Below are positions 16,996-25,290 of a stretch of DNA of 64,000 nucleotides, in pieces. A model generated the notes under the pieces. That model was not told the origin of the DNA. It worked only from the letters and a program-made list of their open reading frames with translations, and did no database searches. Origin of the DNA: Selenomonas sp. WCT3 (lineage in GTDB: Bacteria; Bacillota; Negativicutes; Selenomonadales; Selenomonadaceae); assembly GCA_900100835.1 (NCBI GenBank), contig FNCM01000004.1, positions 1 through 64,000 of the forward strand, read 5' to 3'. A program made the translations under genes and the position numbers. Positions within the stretch are counted from its first letter, which is position 1. Every line of letters begins with the position of its first letter.

Positions 16996-18120
16996 ATGAG
17001 TGTAGCGATAAATGTGGACAATGTGGTCAAGAAGTACGGCGATTTGACGATTATCCCCGGACTTACTGAGCACATCAAAAATGGAGAGTTCTTCACGCTT
17101 CTCGGGCCGTCGGGCTGTGGCAAGACGACGCTTCTGCGCATGATTGCGGGATTTAACAGCATCGAGGGCGGAGAAATCAAATTCAACGAGCAGGTCATCA
17201 ACGATATCCCTGCCCATAAGCGCAACATCGGCATGGTGTTCCAGAGCTATGCCATCTTCCCCCATCTTACGGTACGGGAAAATGTCGAGTATGGTTTGAA
17301 GCTCCGCAAGATGCCAAGGGATGAGATGAAGAAAAAGGTGGACAAGATTCTTGATGTGGTGCAGATTACTGAGTATCAGGACCGGCTGCCGGAGCGCCTG
17401 TCGGGCGGCCAGCAGCAGCGTGTGGCCTTGGCTCGCGCCATTGTCATCCACCCCAGCGTATTGCTGATGGATGAGCCTCTGTCGAATCTCGATGCCAAGC
17501 TGCGTGTGGAAATGCGGTCGGCAATCCGGGAGGTACAGAAGCAGGTGGGAATCACCACGGTCTATGTTACCCATGACCAGGAAGAGGCCCTGTCGATATC
17601 GGACCGCATTGCGGTCATGAAGAAAGGTGTCATCCAGCAAACTGCTTCGCCGCATACGATTTACACGCGGCCCTATAACGTATTTGTCTCCACCTTTATC
17701 GGCCATTCCAATCTGTTCAAAGGCCATATCGAAGCCGCGGGCGGCGAAAAAAATGTGGTATTTGCCGATGGTTATAAGATGACGATGACTACTTTGAGCG
17801 AAGAAGCTGCCGATGGGCAGGAAGTGGTCATTTCGGTGCGGCCGGAGGAATTTTCCATCTGCCGGGAGGGGGAAGGCGTCCGTTGCAAGGTGGCCACGAA
17901 AGTATTTTTAGGCAAATATGTCAATTACAGTCTGGAATTTCCTGAGGAGATGCTGGTTCCCAATCAGCCCTCTATCGAATACAGCCAGGATCTTGGCCAT
18001 GCGGAAAAGCTCTTGGAAGTAGGGGATATGGTTTATCTGAAACCGAATGCCATGAAAATCAATATATTCGTAGCCGATGGCAGCCGCAGCTTGATGGAAG
18101 GTGTGGTGGAAAATGAATAA
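16996..18120 (+). CDS. ABC importer ATPase (AfuC/FbpC/PotA type)
   Basis: The 374-residue ATPase has Walker A LGPSGCGKTTLLRMIAGF (near 37), a Q-loop in MVFQSYAIFPHLTV, signature LSGGQQQRVALARAI, Walker B VLLMDEPLSNLDAKLR and switch His in VTHDQEEAL. A C-terminal TOBE-like region runs from about 240. It powers the membrane component encoded next, whose start overlaps its stop by 8 bases. GGAGG precedes the ATG. Relatives import ferric iron, polyamines, 2-aminoethylphosphonate or sugar phosphates, so the substrate must come from the binding protein. Confidence 0.9.
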   Translation: MSVAINVDNVVKKYGDLTIIPGLTEHIKNGEFFTLLGPSGCGKTTLLRMIAGFNSIEGGEIKFNEQVINDIPAHKRNIGMVFQSYAIFPHLTVRENVEYGLKLRKMPRDEMKKKVDKILDVVQITEYQDRLPERLSGGQQQRVALARAIVIHPSVLLMDEPLSNLDAKLRVEMRSAIREVQKQVGITTVYVTHDQEEALSISDRIAVMKKGVIQQTASPHTIYTRPYNVFVSTFIGHSNLFKGHIEAAGGEKNVVFADGYKMTMTTLSEEAADGQEVVISVRPEEFSICREGEGVRCKVATKVFLGKYVNYSLEFPEEMLVPNQPSIEYSQDLGHAEKLLEVGDMVYLKPNAMKINIFVADGSRSLMEGVVENE

Positions 18121-19762
18121 ACGATTTCAATGGGATTTTTGGGCATGGATTACCCTGCTAGCCATCGTAGTCTTTGGACTGTTTTTGATTTATCCGCTGT
18201 TTTCCCTGTTTGTCAGCGCCTTTCAGGATGCGGCAACGGGGAACTGGTCGATGCAGAATTTCGTCCACTTCTTTGAACGCAAGTATTACTACCAGTCCAT
18301 GATAAACAGCTTCACCGTTACGACCAGTGTCACGATACTGGCGGTGATAATCGGCACGGCGCTGGCCTATTTCATGACACTTTATCGGGTGCGCTTTAAG
18401 AGCGTCGTGGAAATCTGCATCATCATATCGCTGTTGTCGCCGCCCTTTATCGGCGCCTATTCCTGGATTTTGATTGGCGGACGCAGTGGTATCCTGACGC
18501 GCTGGCTGGCTGATTACGGCATTGATTTTCCATCGATTTACGGCTTTGCGGGTATCCTGCTGGTGCTTACGCTGAAGCTTTACCCCTTTATCTATCTCTA
18601 CGTGGCCGGTGCCATGAAGAATATCGATTCAGCGCTTATCGAGGCAGCTGAAAGCCTTGGCTGCAGTGGGATCCGCAAGGTGGTAACGATTATCCTGCCG
18701 CTGATTACGCCGACGATTTTGGCGGGAGCCTTGATGGTATTCATGAATGCTATGGCAGATTTCGGTACGCCGATGCTCATTGGCGAAGGCTTCAACGTCA
18801 TGCCGGTAATGATTTATTCCGAGTTCATCAATGAGGTTGGCGACCAGGCTAATTTTGCCGCGGCTATGGCAGCAATCATGGTACTTATCACCTCGACGAT
18901 TTTTATGTTGCAAAAATACGTCGTGAATCGCAAATCCTTTACCATGAGTTCGTTGCGGCCGATGCAGACCGGGGAGCTTCACGGTGTCAAAAATCTGGTC
19001 ATGCATGCCTGCATCTATCTGCTGGTGGCGCTTTCGATGATTCCGCAGCTGGTGGTCATCTACACGTCGTTCCTCAAGACAAACGGTTCGATTTTTGTGG
19101 ATGGGTATTCGCTGGATAGTTACATCCGGATTTTCAATGAACTGGGAACGGCGATTTCCAACACGTATATTTTCAGCACGGCTGCTATGGCAGCAATCGT
19201 ATTCCTGGGCATGACGGTGGCCTATCTCACCACGCGCCGCAAGAGCTGGCTCACAGATATCATCGACACCCTTACGATGTTCCCCTACATTATCCCCGGG
19301 TCTGTCCTTGGTATCACGCTGCTTTTGGCCTTTAACGAAGAACCCATGCTGCTTTCGGGTACGGCGCTTATCATCATCATTTCTCTGGTCATTCGCCGTT
19401 TGCCCTATACCCTGCGTTCGAGTTCAGCTATTCTCTATCAGCTGAGTCCGAGCCTGGAGGAGGCGTCCATAAGCCTTGGCGCATCGCCGGTAAAGACCTT
19501 CTTTAAGGTCACGGCGGTCATGATGCTGCCCGGTGTTATGAGCGGTGCCATCATCTCCTGGATTACCGCCATCAACGAACTGAGTTCTTCGGTTATCCTG
19601 TTTACCGGTGCTACTAAGACCATGTCGGTAGCCATCTACACGGAAGTTATCCGTGCTAGCTACGGCACCGCTGCGGCACTGTCGACCATCCTGACGTTAA
19701 CGACCATCACGGCCATGGTGATCTTCTTTAAGGTATCCGGCCGCCGGGATGTTACGTTATAA
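18113..19762 (+). CDS. ABC importer permease, fused two-domain (AfuB/FbpB type)
   Basis: 549 residues from the ATG at 18113; an in-frame GTG at 18101 is less likely. About 12 membrane segments form two homologous BPD_transp_1 units. The EAA motifs that contact the ATPase are IEAAESLGCSGIRKVVTIILP in the first half and EEASISLGASPVKTFFKVTAVMMLP in the second. Single-chain double permeases are typical of FbpB/AfuB-type importers. It lies between its ATPase (8-base overlap) and its binding protein. Confidence 0.9.
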   Translation: MNKRFQWDFWAWITLLAIVVFGLFLIYPLFSLFVSAFQDAATGNWSMQNFVHFFERKYYYQSMINSFTVTTSVTILAVIIGTALAYFMTLYRVRFKSVVEICIIISLLSPPFIGAYSWILIGGRSGILTRWLADYGIDFPSIYGFAGILLVLTLKLYPFIYLYVAGAMKNIDSALIEAAESLGCSGIRKVVTIILPLITPTILAGALMVFMNAMADFGTPMLIGEGFNVMPVMIYSEFINEVGDQANFAAAMAAIMVLITSTIFMLQKYVVNRKSFTMSSLRPMQTGELHGVKNLVMHACIYLLVALSMIPQLVVIYTSFLKTNGSIFVDGYSLDSYIRIFNELGTAISNTYIFSTAAMAAIVFLGMTVAYLTTRRKSWLTDIIDTLTMFPYIIPGSVLGITLLLAFNEEPMLLSGTALIIIISLVIRRLPYTLRSSSAILYQLSPSLEEASISLGASPVKTFFKVTAVMMLPGVMSGAIISWITAINELSSSVILFTGATKTMSVAIYTEVIRASYGTAAALSTILTLTTITAMVIFFKVSGRRDVTL

Positions 19763-19803
19763 ATCCGTATAAGAGGTTATAGGGAACAAAGGAGGAATTA
19801 TTC

Positions 19804-20850
19804 ATGAAACTCAAAAAGATTATTGCTACGCTCTTGGGCGCAGCAATGCTGACTACCTGCTTTGCCGGCTGTGGCGGTGACAAACAGGCTGCCAAGGGTT
19901 CGGCAGGAAGTGGCGATGACGAAAACAAGATTGTCATTTACTGCCCGCATCCGCTGTCCTTTATCAATCCGCTCGTGGAAGAGTTTGAAAAGGAAAGCGG
20001 CGTCAAAGTTGAAGTTGTGGCAGCCGGTACTGGTGAGCTGTTAAAACGCGTGGAATCTGAGAAAGCCAATCCGCTGGCCGATATCTTCTGGGGCGGTTCC
20101 CTTTCGACGATGAAACCGAAAGCTGACCTTTTTGAGCAGTATAAATCGGTCAACGAAGACCATATCCAGCAGGCATTCAAGAACGAAGAGGGTTCCATCA
20201 CCCGTTTTACGGATATCCCAAGTGTCATCATGGTCAATACCGACCTCATCGGCGACATCAAGGTTGAGGGGTATGAGGACCTCCTGAATCCGGCTCTCAA
20301 GGGCAAAATTGCCATGGCTGACCCGTCAAAATCTTCGTCCTCCTATGAGCATCTCATCAACATGCTCTATGCAATGGGCAAAGGCAATCCGGACAACGGC
20401 TGGGACTACATCAAGAAATTCTGTGCTAACCTCGATGGCAAACTCCTTTCCGGTTCCTCGGCAGTTTACAAAGGCGTAGCGGATGGTGAATATGCTGTAG
20501 GCTGCACCTTCGAAGAAGGTGGCGCAAAATATGTCGCCGATGGTGCTCATGTAAAACTCGTTTACATGAAAGAGGGCGTTATCTCCAAACCAGACGGCAT
20601 CTACATCATAAAAAATGCCAAACACATGGAAAATGCTAAGAAGTTTATCGATTTCATCACGAGCAAGAATGCACAGACCCTGATTACGCAGAAACTGCAT
20701 CGCCGCAGTGTCCGCGATGACGTCCCGGCACCAGTTGGCCTCCTGGAAAAATCGCAGATCAACACGATTACGGACAATGAGGAAGTCGTCAACAAGAACA
20801 AGAAATCCTGGCTGGATAAATTCAAAGATATCTTCACTAGCGTACAGTAA
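19804..20850 (+). CDS. ABC importer substrate-binding lipoprotein (AfuA/PgtC-like)
   Basis: 348 residues with a lipoprotein signal peptide (lipobox FAGC, Cys at about 22). The mature part follows the type-2 periplasmic fold used for ferric iron and phosphorylated compounds: NKIVIYCPHP, then ADIFWGGS and SSAVYKGVADGEYAVGCTFEEG. The adjacent Tyr pair that holds iron in FbpA is missing from the region where it normally falls. AfuA and PgtC relatives bind hexose phosphates or phosphoglycerate, so an organic-phosphate substrate is a fair inference but not proven. AAAGGAGG precedes the ATG. The YesMN-like pair downstream may sense the same compound. Confidence 0.82.
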   Translation: MKLKKIIATLLGAAMLTTCFAGCGGDKQAAKGSAGSGDDENKIVIYCPHPLSFINPLVEEFEKESGVKVEVVAAGTGELLKRVESEKANPLADIFWGGSLSTMKPKADLFEQYKSVNEDHIQQAFKNEEGSITRFTDIPSVIMVNTDLIGDIKVEGYEDLLNPALKGKIAMADPSKSSSSYEHLINMLYAMGKGNPDNGWDYIKKFCANLDGKLLSGSSAVYKGVADGEYAVGCTFEEGGAKYVADGAHVKLVYMKEGVISKPDGIYIIKNAKHMENAKKFIDFITSKNAQTLITQKLHRRSVRDDVPAPVGLLEKSQINTITDNEEVVNKNKKSWLDKFKDIFTSVQ

Positions 20851-20859
20851 CATTAAAAA

Positions 20860-20916
20860 AATCAAAAGATGGTGTTTTCATGTTTTTGTATATGAAAACA
20901 CCATCTTTCGATTTTG
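20860..20916 (+). terminator. Terminator of the ABC importer operon
   Basis: A 17-bp perfect stem, AAAGATGGTGTTTTCAT (20865-20881) with ATGAAAACACCATCTTT (20892-20908), extends by four more pairs past one mismatch and ends in TTTT. Confidence 0.9.
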
Positions 20917-21185
20917 GCTGATAATAATAGAGAAATATAAGTTAAAACAAATCATAAGAAAGGGGATTTGCTTATCATAAATATGGTGATTTTGCGAAAA
21001 AGTCGAAAAAAGATAGAGATGAGCTTTGTAAAACAAATGGATTGGCTCCATAAATGCTTGGAATGCAGCAAAATCATCAGCTATATGGTGTAGTTATGCA
21101 GGTTGTTTTGGTATAACTTTAAGGATAGCGTTGCTGGTGACAATACGATATAATAAGAACAAAGACGAAACTATGGGAGGGCGAC
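20917..21185 (+). other. A/T-rich intergenic region before the YesMN-type pair
   Basis: No convincing gene lies here. A 36-codon frame (20983-21093) has only a poorly spaced AAAGGGG upstream and no family resemblance. A TATAAT at 21149-21154, 32 bases before the kinase ATG, is the likely -10. No good -35 is visible, which would fit an activated promoter. Confidence 0.5.
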
Positions 21186-22916
21186 ATGCGGCATAGATTT
21201 CAAGATGAGGTCAGAGGGGCACTGGTAAAATATGCTTTGGTTCCGGTCTTTGTTCTAGCTGTCGTAGGATCGGTGCTGATGCTGTTGAGTTGGAAGCATT
21301 ATGTAACCGATGCGAACCACGAGCAGCGCGAGATGGTAACCGATGTCATGCATGGCATTTTTTCCGATTATTGGCGTCGGACTGAGCAGGCAGTGGCAAC
21401 ATTGTCGGCGGAAGCAGACCTTAGAGAATGGCAGGTAAATCCGGGGAAGCGGGCCGAAATCTATCAGTATCTCTATCATGAGGTAAATATTGCCCACGAT
21501 GGGACGCAGTTTTATCTGGTGGATACCCAGGGAAATATCCTGCTGGGGAGTCAGGAGACGCTGCCGATGGCGATGCAGCCCTTCCATCAGGAGTGGGGAA
21601 TCCTCCATCGCATGAGCGAGGGGAAAGGTGAGCCGGTAGTGGAGTTTGTAAGCCGGGGGGATACCGGACGGCATGATTTGCTTATCGGACAGGCTGTGGT
21701 GTATCAAGGACAGCTGGAGGGCTGGTTTTTCTTTCTGATTCCAGGGGGTTATCTGGAAAATAACATCGTCTCGGGCAATACAGACTTTATTTTGGCCGAT
21801 TCCTTTGGCAATGCGCAGATTGTGACGGGCGCGGCTGGGGCCGTAAGGATGGGGAAGGTGACGGAGCCTTTTGTCTCGGCTGAAAATGGCTTGGTGCAGG
21901 TGCGGAATCGGGAATACTATGTGACCAGCGAATCGGTTCCGCCGGTGGAATCGGTACAGGGCTACCGGGTCTATGCCATATCGCCGGTAACGGATTTGCT
22001 GCTGCGTTATGCCCTCGGTGCAGGTATCCTTTTGGGAATCGTGCTGATTATGGTGCCCATCATCCTGGTTAGTGCCCGGCGTGAGAGTTTGGCTCGTTCC
22101 CAGGCAGTAAATGATCTGGTGGATGCGTTTGCGGCAGTCAAAGAGGGGCGGCTGAACAATCAGCTGGAGGTTCATGCGGGCAGTGACCTGGCGATTATCG
22201 AGGAGGAATATAACCGTATGACGGAAAGCCTGCAGAAGCTTATCCGCCAGAATGAAGAGGAGACACGGGCTTCGGTTATTTCCGAGGTGCGGCAGCTGGA
22301 ATCCCAGTTCAATCCTCATTTTTTGTTCAATACGCTGGAAAATATCAAGTTCATGGTAAAGATGGACAGTGAGGCTGCCATGAAGATGATTCACGCCCTT
22401 TCCGCCCTGCTTCGCTACAGTCTTCATGAGGAAACCCGCCGGGTGAAACTGGCCAAGGACATCGAGTACCTTCACAGCTATATGGAGATTCAGCAGTATC
22501 GCTTTGGTGAACGGCTTCACTATAGTGAGTTTATCGATGAAGCCGTAAGGAATTGTCTGATTCCCAAGCTGTTGTTTCAGCCGGTGTTAGAAAATGCCAT
22601 CAAATACGGCGAAGATGATGATGGGCGGATTGAAGTGCGTTTGAGTGTTACGGTGATGGAGGAGGATTTGCTGGTCATTGTGGAGGATAAAGGCCTGGGG
22701 ATGTCGAAAACTGTATTTGACCATTTGCAGCAGCTCCTGCGTGAGGGGGAGAACAACACAGTGCATAAGGGCGTCTATAATGTCCATCGCCGCATTCAGC
22801 TGATGTTTGGCATGGATTATGGCGTGAAACTCAGTCAGCCGCCAGCGGGCGGCATGCGGGTGGAGATGCGGCTGCCGAGACAGGAGGGGGATCATGTTAA
22901 AACTTTATATCGCTGA
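21186..22916 (+). CDS. YesM/LytS-type sensor histidine kinase
   Basis: The 576-residue kinase has a membrane segment at about 17-36, an external double-Cache-like sensor (about 40-270), a second membrane segment (about 275-298), a HAMP linker, and a His_kinase domain with H378 in QLESQFNPHFLFNTLENIKF. An HATPase domain follows with ENAIKYGEDDDG and VEDKGLGMS. This class pairs with AraC-type regulators to control uptake of extracellular solutes. GGGAGG precedes the ATG. The partner regulator starts inside its last codons. Its position after the ABC operon suggests it senses that importer's substrate. Confidence 0.92.
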   Translation: MRHRFQDEVRGALVKYALVPVFVLAVVGSVLMLLSWKHYVTDANHEQREMVTDVMHGIFSDYWRRTEQAVATLSAEADLREWQVNPGKRAEIYQYLYHEVNIAHDGTQFYLVDTQGNILLGSQETLPMAMQPFHQEWGILHRMSEGKGEPVVEFVSRGDTGRHDLLIGQAVVYQGQLEGWFFFLIPGGYLENNIVSGNTDFILADSFGNAQIVTGAAGAVRMGKVTEPFVSAENGLVQVRNREYYVTSESVPPVESVQGYRVYAISPVTDLLLRYALGAGILLGIVLIMVPIILVSARRESLARSQAVNDLVDAFAAVKEGRLNNQLEVHAGSDLAIIEEEYNRMTESLQKLIRQNEEETRASVISEVRQLESQFNPHFLFNTLENIKFMVKMDSEAAMKMIHALSALLRYSLHEETRRVKLAKDIEYLHSYMEIQQYRFGERLHYSEFIDEAVRNCLIPKLLFQPVLENAIKYGEDDDGRIEVRLSVTVMEEDLLVIVEDKGLGMSKTVFDHLQQLLREGENNTVHKGVYNVHRRIQLMFGMDYGVKLSQPPAGGMRVEMRLPRQEGDHVKTLYR

Positions 22917-23688
22917 GGATGAGGAAATCATCCGTCGTGGCCTTATTTGTACGGTGGATTGGCTGCGGCTCGGCGTCAAAGTGGTAGGCGATGCGCCCGA
23001 TGGCCGGACGGCACTCGCAGGAATCCGTGAGACCAAGCCCGATGTCGTGCTGACGGATATCAAGATGCCCCGCATGGACGGCCTGGCACTGGCTCGGGAA
23101 TTGCAGGCCGAGCACAATCACGCAAAAGTCATTTTTCTGACCAGTTATGCTGATTTTGACTATGCGCAGGAAGCGGTACGCCTGCAAGCTGCCGATTATC
23201 TGCTAAAGCCTATTGATGAAAACGTGCTGGCCCAAGTGCTGAGACGGCTGGAAAATGCCAAGGAGGAGCCGCTGCCAGAGGAAACTGGCCCTGTGGATGG
23301 GGATGGAAAAAACTGGACGGATGAACTCATACGCGAATATCACAGTGGCAATCCCTATGTGAAGCATGTTTTGGCGGCCATCAAGCGTGGCTATCAGGGG
23401 AAAATGAGCATTGAGATGCTGGCGGCTGAGCAGGGAGTGTCGATGAGTTATCTTTCGCGGAAAATCAAGGAAGAGACTGGCCTGACATTTGGCTGTCTGC
23501 TGGCCCGGTACCGGCTCAAAAAGAGTCTTGAACTTTTGGCGGCGGGAACCTGGCGGGTTTACGAGGTGGCCGAACAGACAGGCTTTGGCGACTATAAAAA
23601 TTATTGCATCGTGTTTAAAAAATACCTGCACACGACGCCTAAAGCGTTTATGCAGCAGGTAGCTGGCGGTTTGAAGCTGGAGGAATAA
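22894..23688 (+). CDS. YesN-type response regulator (AraC DNA-binding domain)
   Basis: 264 residues: a receiver domain (1-120) with phospho-acceptor D55 in VVLTDIKMPRMDG and K-P at QAADYLLKPID, then a short linker and two helix-turn-helix units of the AraC family (about 160-258). Markers are MSIEMLAAEQGVSMSYLSRKIKEETG and YEVAEQTGFGDYKNYCIVFKK. It overlaps the kinase gene by 23 bases and is followed by a strong terminator. It most likely activates the ABC importer operon upstream. Confidence 0.93.
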   Translation: MLKLYIAEDEEIIRRGLICTVDWLRLGVKVVGDAPDGRTALAGIRETKPDVVLTDIKMPRMDGLALARELQAEHNHAKVIFLTSYADFDYAQEAVRLQAADYLLKPIDENVLAQVLRRLENAKEEPLPEETGPVDGDGKNWTDELIREYHSGNPYVKHVLAAIKRGYQGKMSIEMLAAEQGVSMSYLSRKIKEETGLTFGCLLARYRLKKSLELLAAGTWRVYEVAEQTGFGDYKNYCIVFKKYLHTTPKAFMQQVAGGLKLEE

Positions 23689-23691
23689 AGG

Positions 23692-23733
23692 CATAACAAA
23701 AGACCAACCCGGTGGGTTGGTCTTTTGTTATGC
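23692..23733. terminator. Bidirectional terminator
   Basis: A 20-bp stem, GCATAACAAAAGACCAACCC with GGGTTGGTCTTTTGTTATGC, has a 3-base loop. It serves both the + strand regulator and the - strand MFS gene. Confidence 0.92.
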
Positions 23734-23741
23734 TTAATATA

Positions 23742-25085
23742 TCAGGACTCCAGAACGGTTTCGAGTTCTTCAAGAGTCTTTTGTTTGCTTTCCTTGCCAA
23801 GGCCGATGACGATGGCTGATACGATGATGAGGACGGAGGCAAACATCATGAAGATGGTGTTCATGCCCATGGCGTTTCCGAGCATGAGGCCGACCAGCAT
23901 CGGGGCAATCATGCCGCCGATGCGGCCAAAACCAGCGGCCCAGCCACTACCAAGAGCGCGGATGGTGGTGGGATATTGTTCCGGCGTGTAGGTGTAGATG
24001 ACGCCCCAGGCTCCGAGGTTAAAGAAACTCATGGCTGCACCCCAGGCGAGAAGCGACGATGCGTCAGATGCATTGCCGAAGAAGAAACTGCAAATACCTG
24101 AGAGCAGCAGGAACAGCGACAGCGTGTATTTGCGGCCGATGATATCAACGAGCCAGGCGGCGGCATAGTATCCCGGCAACTGTGCCAGCGTCATAATCAG
24201 AACGTATTCGAAGGTTTTGACTACGGCAAAGCCCTGGGCATAGACGATGGAGGGCAGCCACATGAAGATGCCATAGTAGCTGAAGACAATGCCGAACCAG
24301 GCGAGCCAGAGCATTGCGGTCCGGGTGCGGAAGGGCTTGGTCCAAAGGGTGGCAAATTTCGGTGCCGCAGCGGAATTCTTGCCCTTTTCCGTATCGCTGA
24401 GTTCTGCCGCAAAGGGTTGGCTGTTGACCTGCAGTTTTGCTTCCAGGTCAAGGATAATCTGCTTGGCATCGTCGATGCGGTTTTGGGAAATTAGATACCG
24501 GATGGATTCCGGCATGTGCAGGCGAATCAAAAAGACATAGAGGGCTGGAAGGGTGCCGATGGCAAAGGCGATTTTCCAACCGAAGGCCGGGATCAACAGA
24601 TAGGCGATGCAGGCGGCAACGAGCCAGCCGATGCCCCAGAAGCTTTCGAGGAGGACGATAAAGCGGCCGCGCAGATGAGAGGGAGCATACTCGCTCATAA
24701 GCGTTGCGGCTACGGGCAGTTCGCCGCCGAGGCCAAAGCCGACCAGGAAGCGGAAGAACAGCAGGGACTCATAGCTCCAGGAAAGAGCACACATGCCGGT
24801 GGAAAGGCTGTAAAGCAGTACCGTAATGGTAAATACTTTTTTGCGGCCGATGCGGTCGGCCAGCGTTCCTGCCAGCACAGCCCCGAGGGCCATGCCGATG
24901 AGTCCGATGGAACCAATCCAGCCAACCTGGGCTGGGGTAAGGCTCCATTCTTTAGCCAGTACCGGTAGGACAAAGGCGATGAGCCCTGTATCCATGGAGT
25001 CAAAGAGCCAGCCGAGGCCAGTGATGAATAGAAGCTTATACTGGAAAGAACCTACAGGAAGTTGTTCCAAGCGTTCAAGTATCAT
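23742..25085 (-). CDS. MFS transporter of the sugar/metabolite:H+ symporter type, NiaP-like
   Basis: The 447-residue protein has 12 membrane segments. Conserved motifs are ITGLGWLFDSMDTGLIAFVLP in the first segment, GTLADRIGRKKVF in the first cytoplasmic loop, RFLVGFGLGGELPVAATLMSEYAP, and the matching second-half loop VDIIGRKYTLS. The pattern D-x-MD-x-G with GELPV and SE is shared by NiaP (nicotinate carrier) and aromatic-acid carriers. AGAGG precedes the ATG. Its promoter lies inside a strong inverted repeat, so it is probably controlled by a metabolite-responsive repressor. NiaP is a guess from resemblance. Confidence 0.75.
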   Translation of the reverse strand: MILERLEQLPVGSFQYKLLFITGLGWLFDSMDTGLIAFVLPVLAKEWSLTPAQVGWIGSIGLIGMALGAVLAGTLADRIGRKKVFTITVLLYSLSTGMCALSWSYESLLFFRFLVGFGLGGELPVAATLMSEYAPSHLRGRFIVLLESFWGIGWLVAACIAYLLIPAFGWKIAFAIGTLPALYVFLIRLHMPESIRYLISQNRIDDAKQIILDLEAKLQVNSQPFAAELSDTEKGKNSAAAPKFATLWTKPFRTRTAMLWLAWFGIVFSYYGIFMWLPSIVYAQGFAVVKTFEYVLIMTLAQLPGYYAAAWLVDIIGRKYTLSLFLLLSGICSFFFGNASDASSLLAWGAAMSFFNLGAWGVIYTYTPEQYPTTIRALGSGWAAGFGRIGGMIAPMLVGLMLGNAMGMNTIFMMFASVLIIVSAIVIGLGKESKQKTLEELETVLES

Positions 25086-25125
25086 GCGATAAAACCTCTT
25101 TTCGTAAAAATCGTCAGTTTACTAC

Positions 25126-25178
25126 TGACAAGACAGTTGATGCTTCTGTATTATAAACTGTCTTGTCACATAGGGCAA
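25126..25178 (-). promoter_or_regulatory. Promoter with flanking 13-bp inverted-repeat operator
   Basis: Reading the - strand: TTGCCC (25173-25178), a 17-base spacer, then TATAAT (25150-25155). Two perfect 13-bp inverted arms, AACTGTCTTGTCA (25156-25168) and TGACAAGACAGTT (25126-25138), lie in the spacer and over the start site. A weaker GTCAGT/ACTGAC pair (25113-25129) continues downstream. This geometry is that of a repressor-blocked promoter. Confidence 0.8.
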
Positions 25179-25205
25179 GTATTTCGGCAGGAAAAGTTTT
25201 TCTCG

Positions 25206-25235
25206 TTGGCAAAATAGGATCAATGGCGTTATAAT
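25206..25235 (+). promoter_or_regulatory. Sigma-A promoter of the SGNH hydrolase gene
   Basis: TTGGCA (25206-25211), an 18-base spacer and TATAAT (25230-25235) lie 55 bases before the ATG. Confidence 0.65.
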
Positions 25236-25290
25236 AATGGATGTTGTCAATTGGAAAGAAGATAGTTAGGATGGAGTTTTAGACAATATC

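Noticed and set aside
19804..20850. Annotation as a ferric-iron-binding protein
   Set aside because: The Tyr-Tyr iron site is not visible and the regulatory context fits an organic solute. I kept a broader name.
20983..21093. 36-codon frame MVILRKSRKKIEM... before the kinase gene
   Set aside because: The purine tract is about 17 bases from the ATG, there is no family resemblance and the region is A/T-rich. Not enough support to call a gene.
21255..22520. 421-codon open frame on the - strand inside the YesM-type kinase gene
   Set aside because: The + strand frame has full kinase motifs. The antisense frame is a by-product of codon bias and has no recognisable domains. The same holds for other long antisense frames such as 41298-42272 and 43499-44308.
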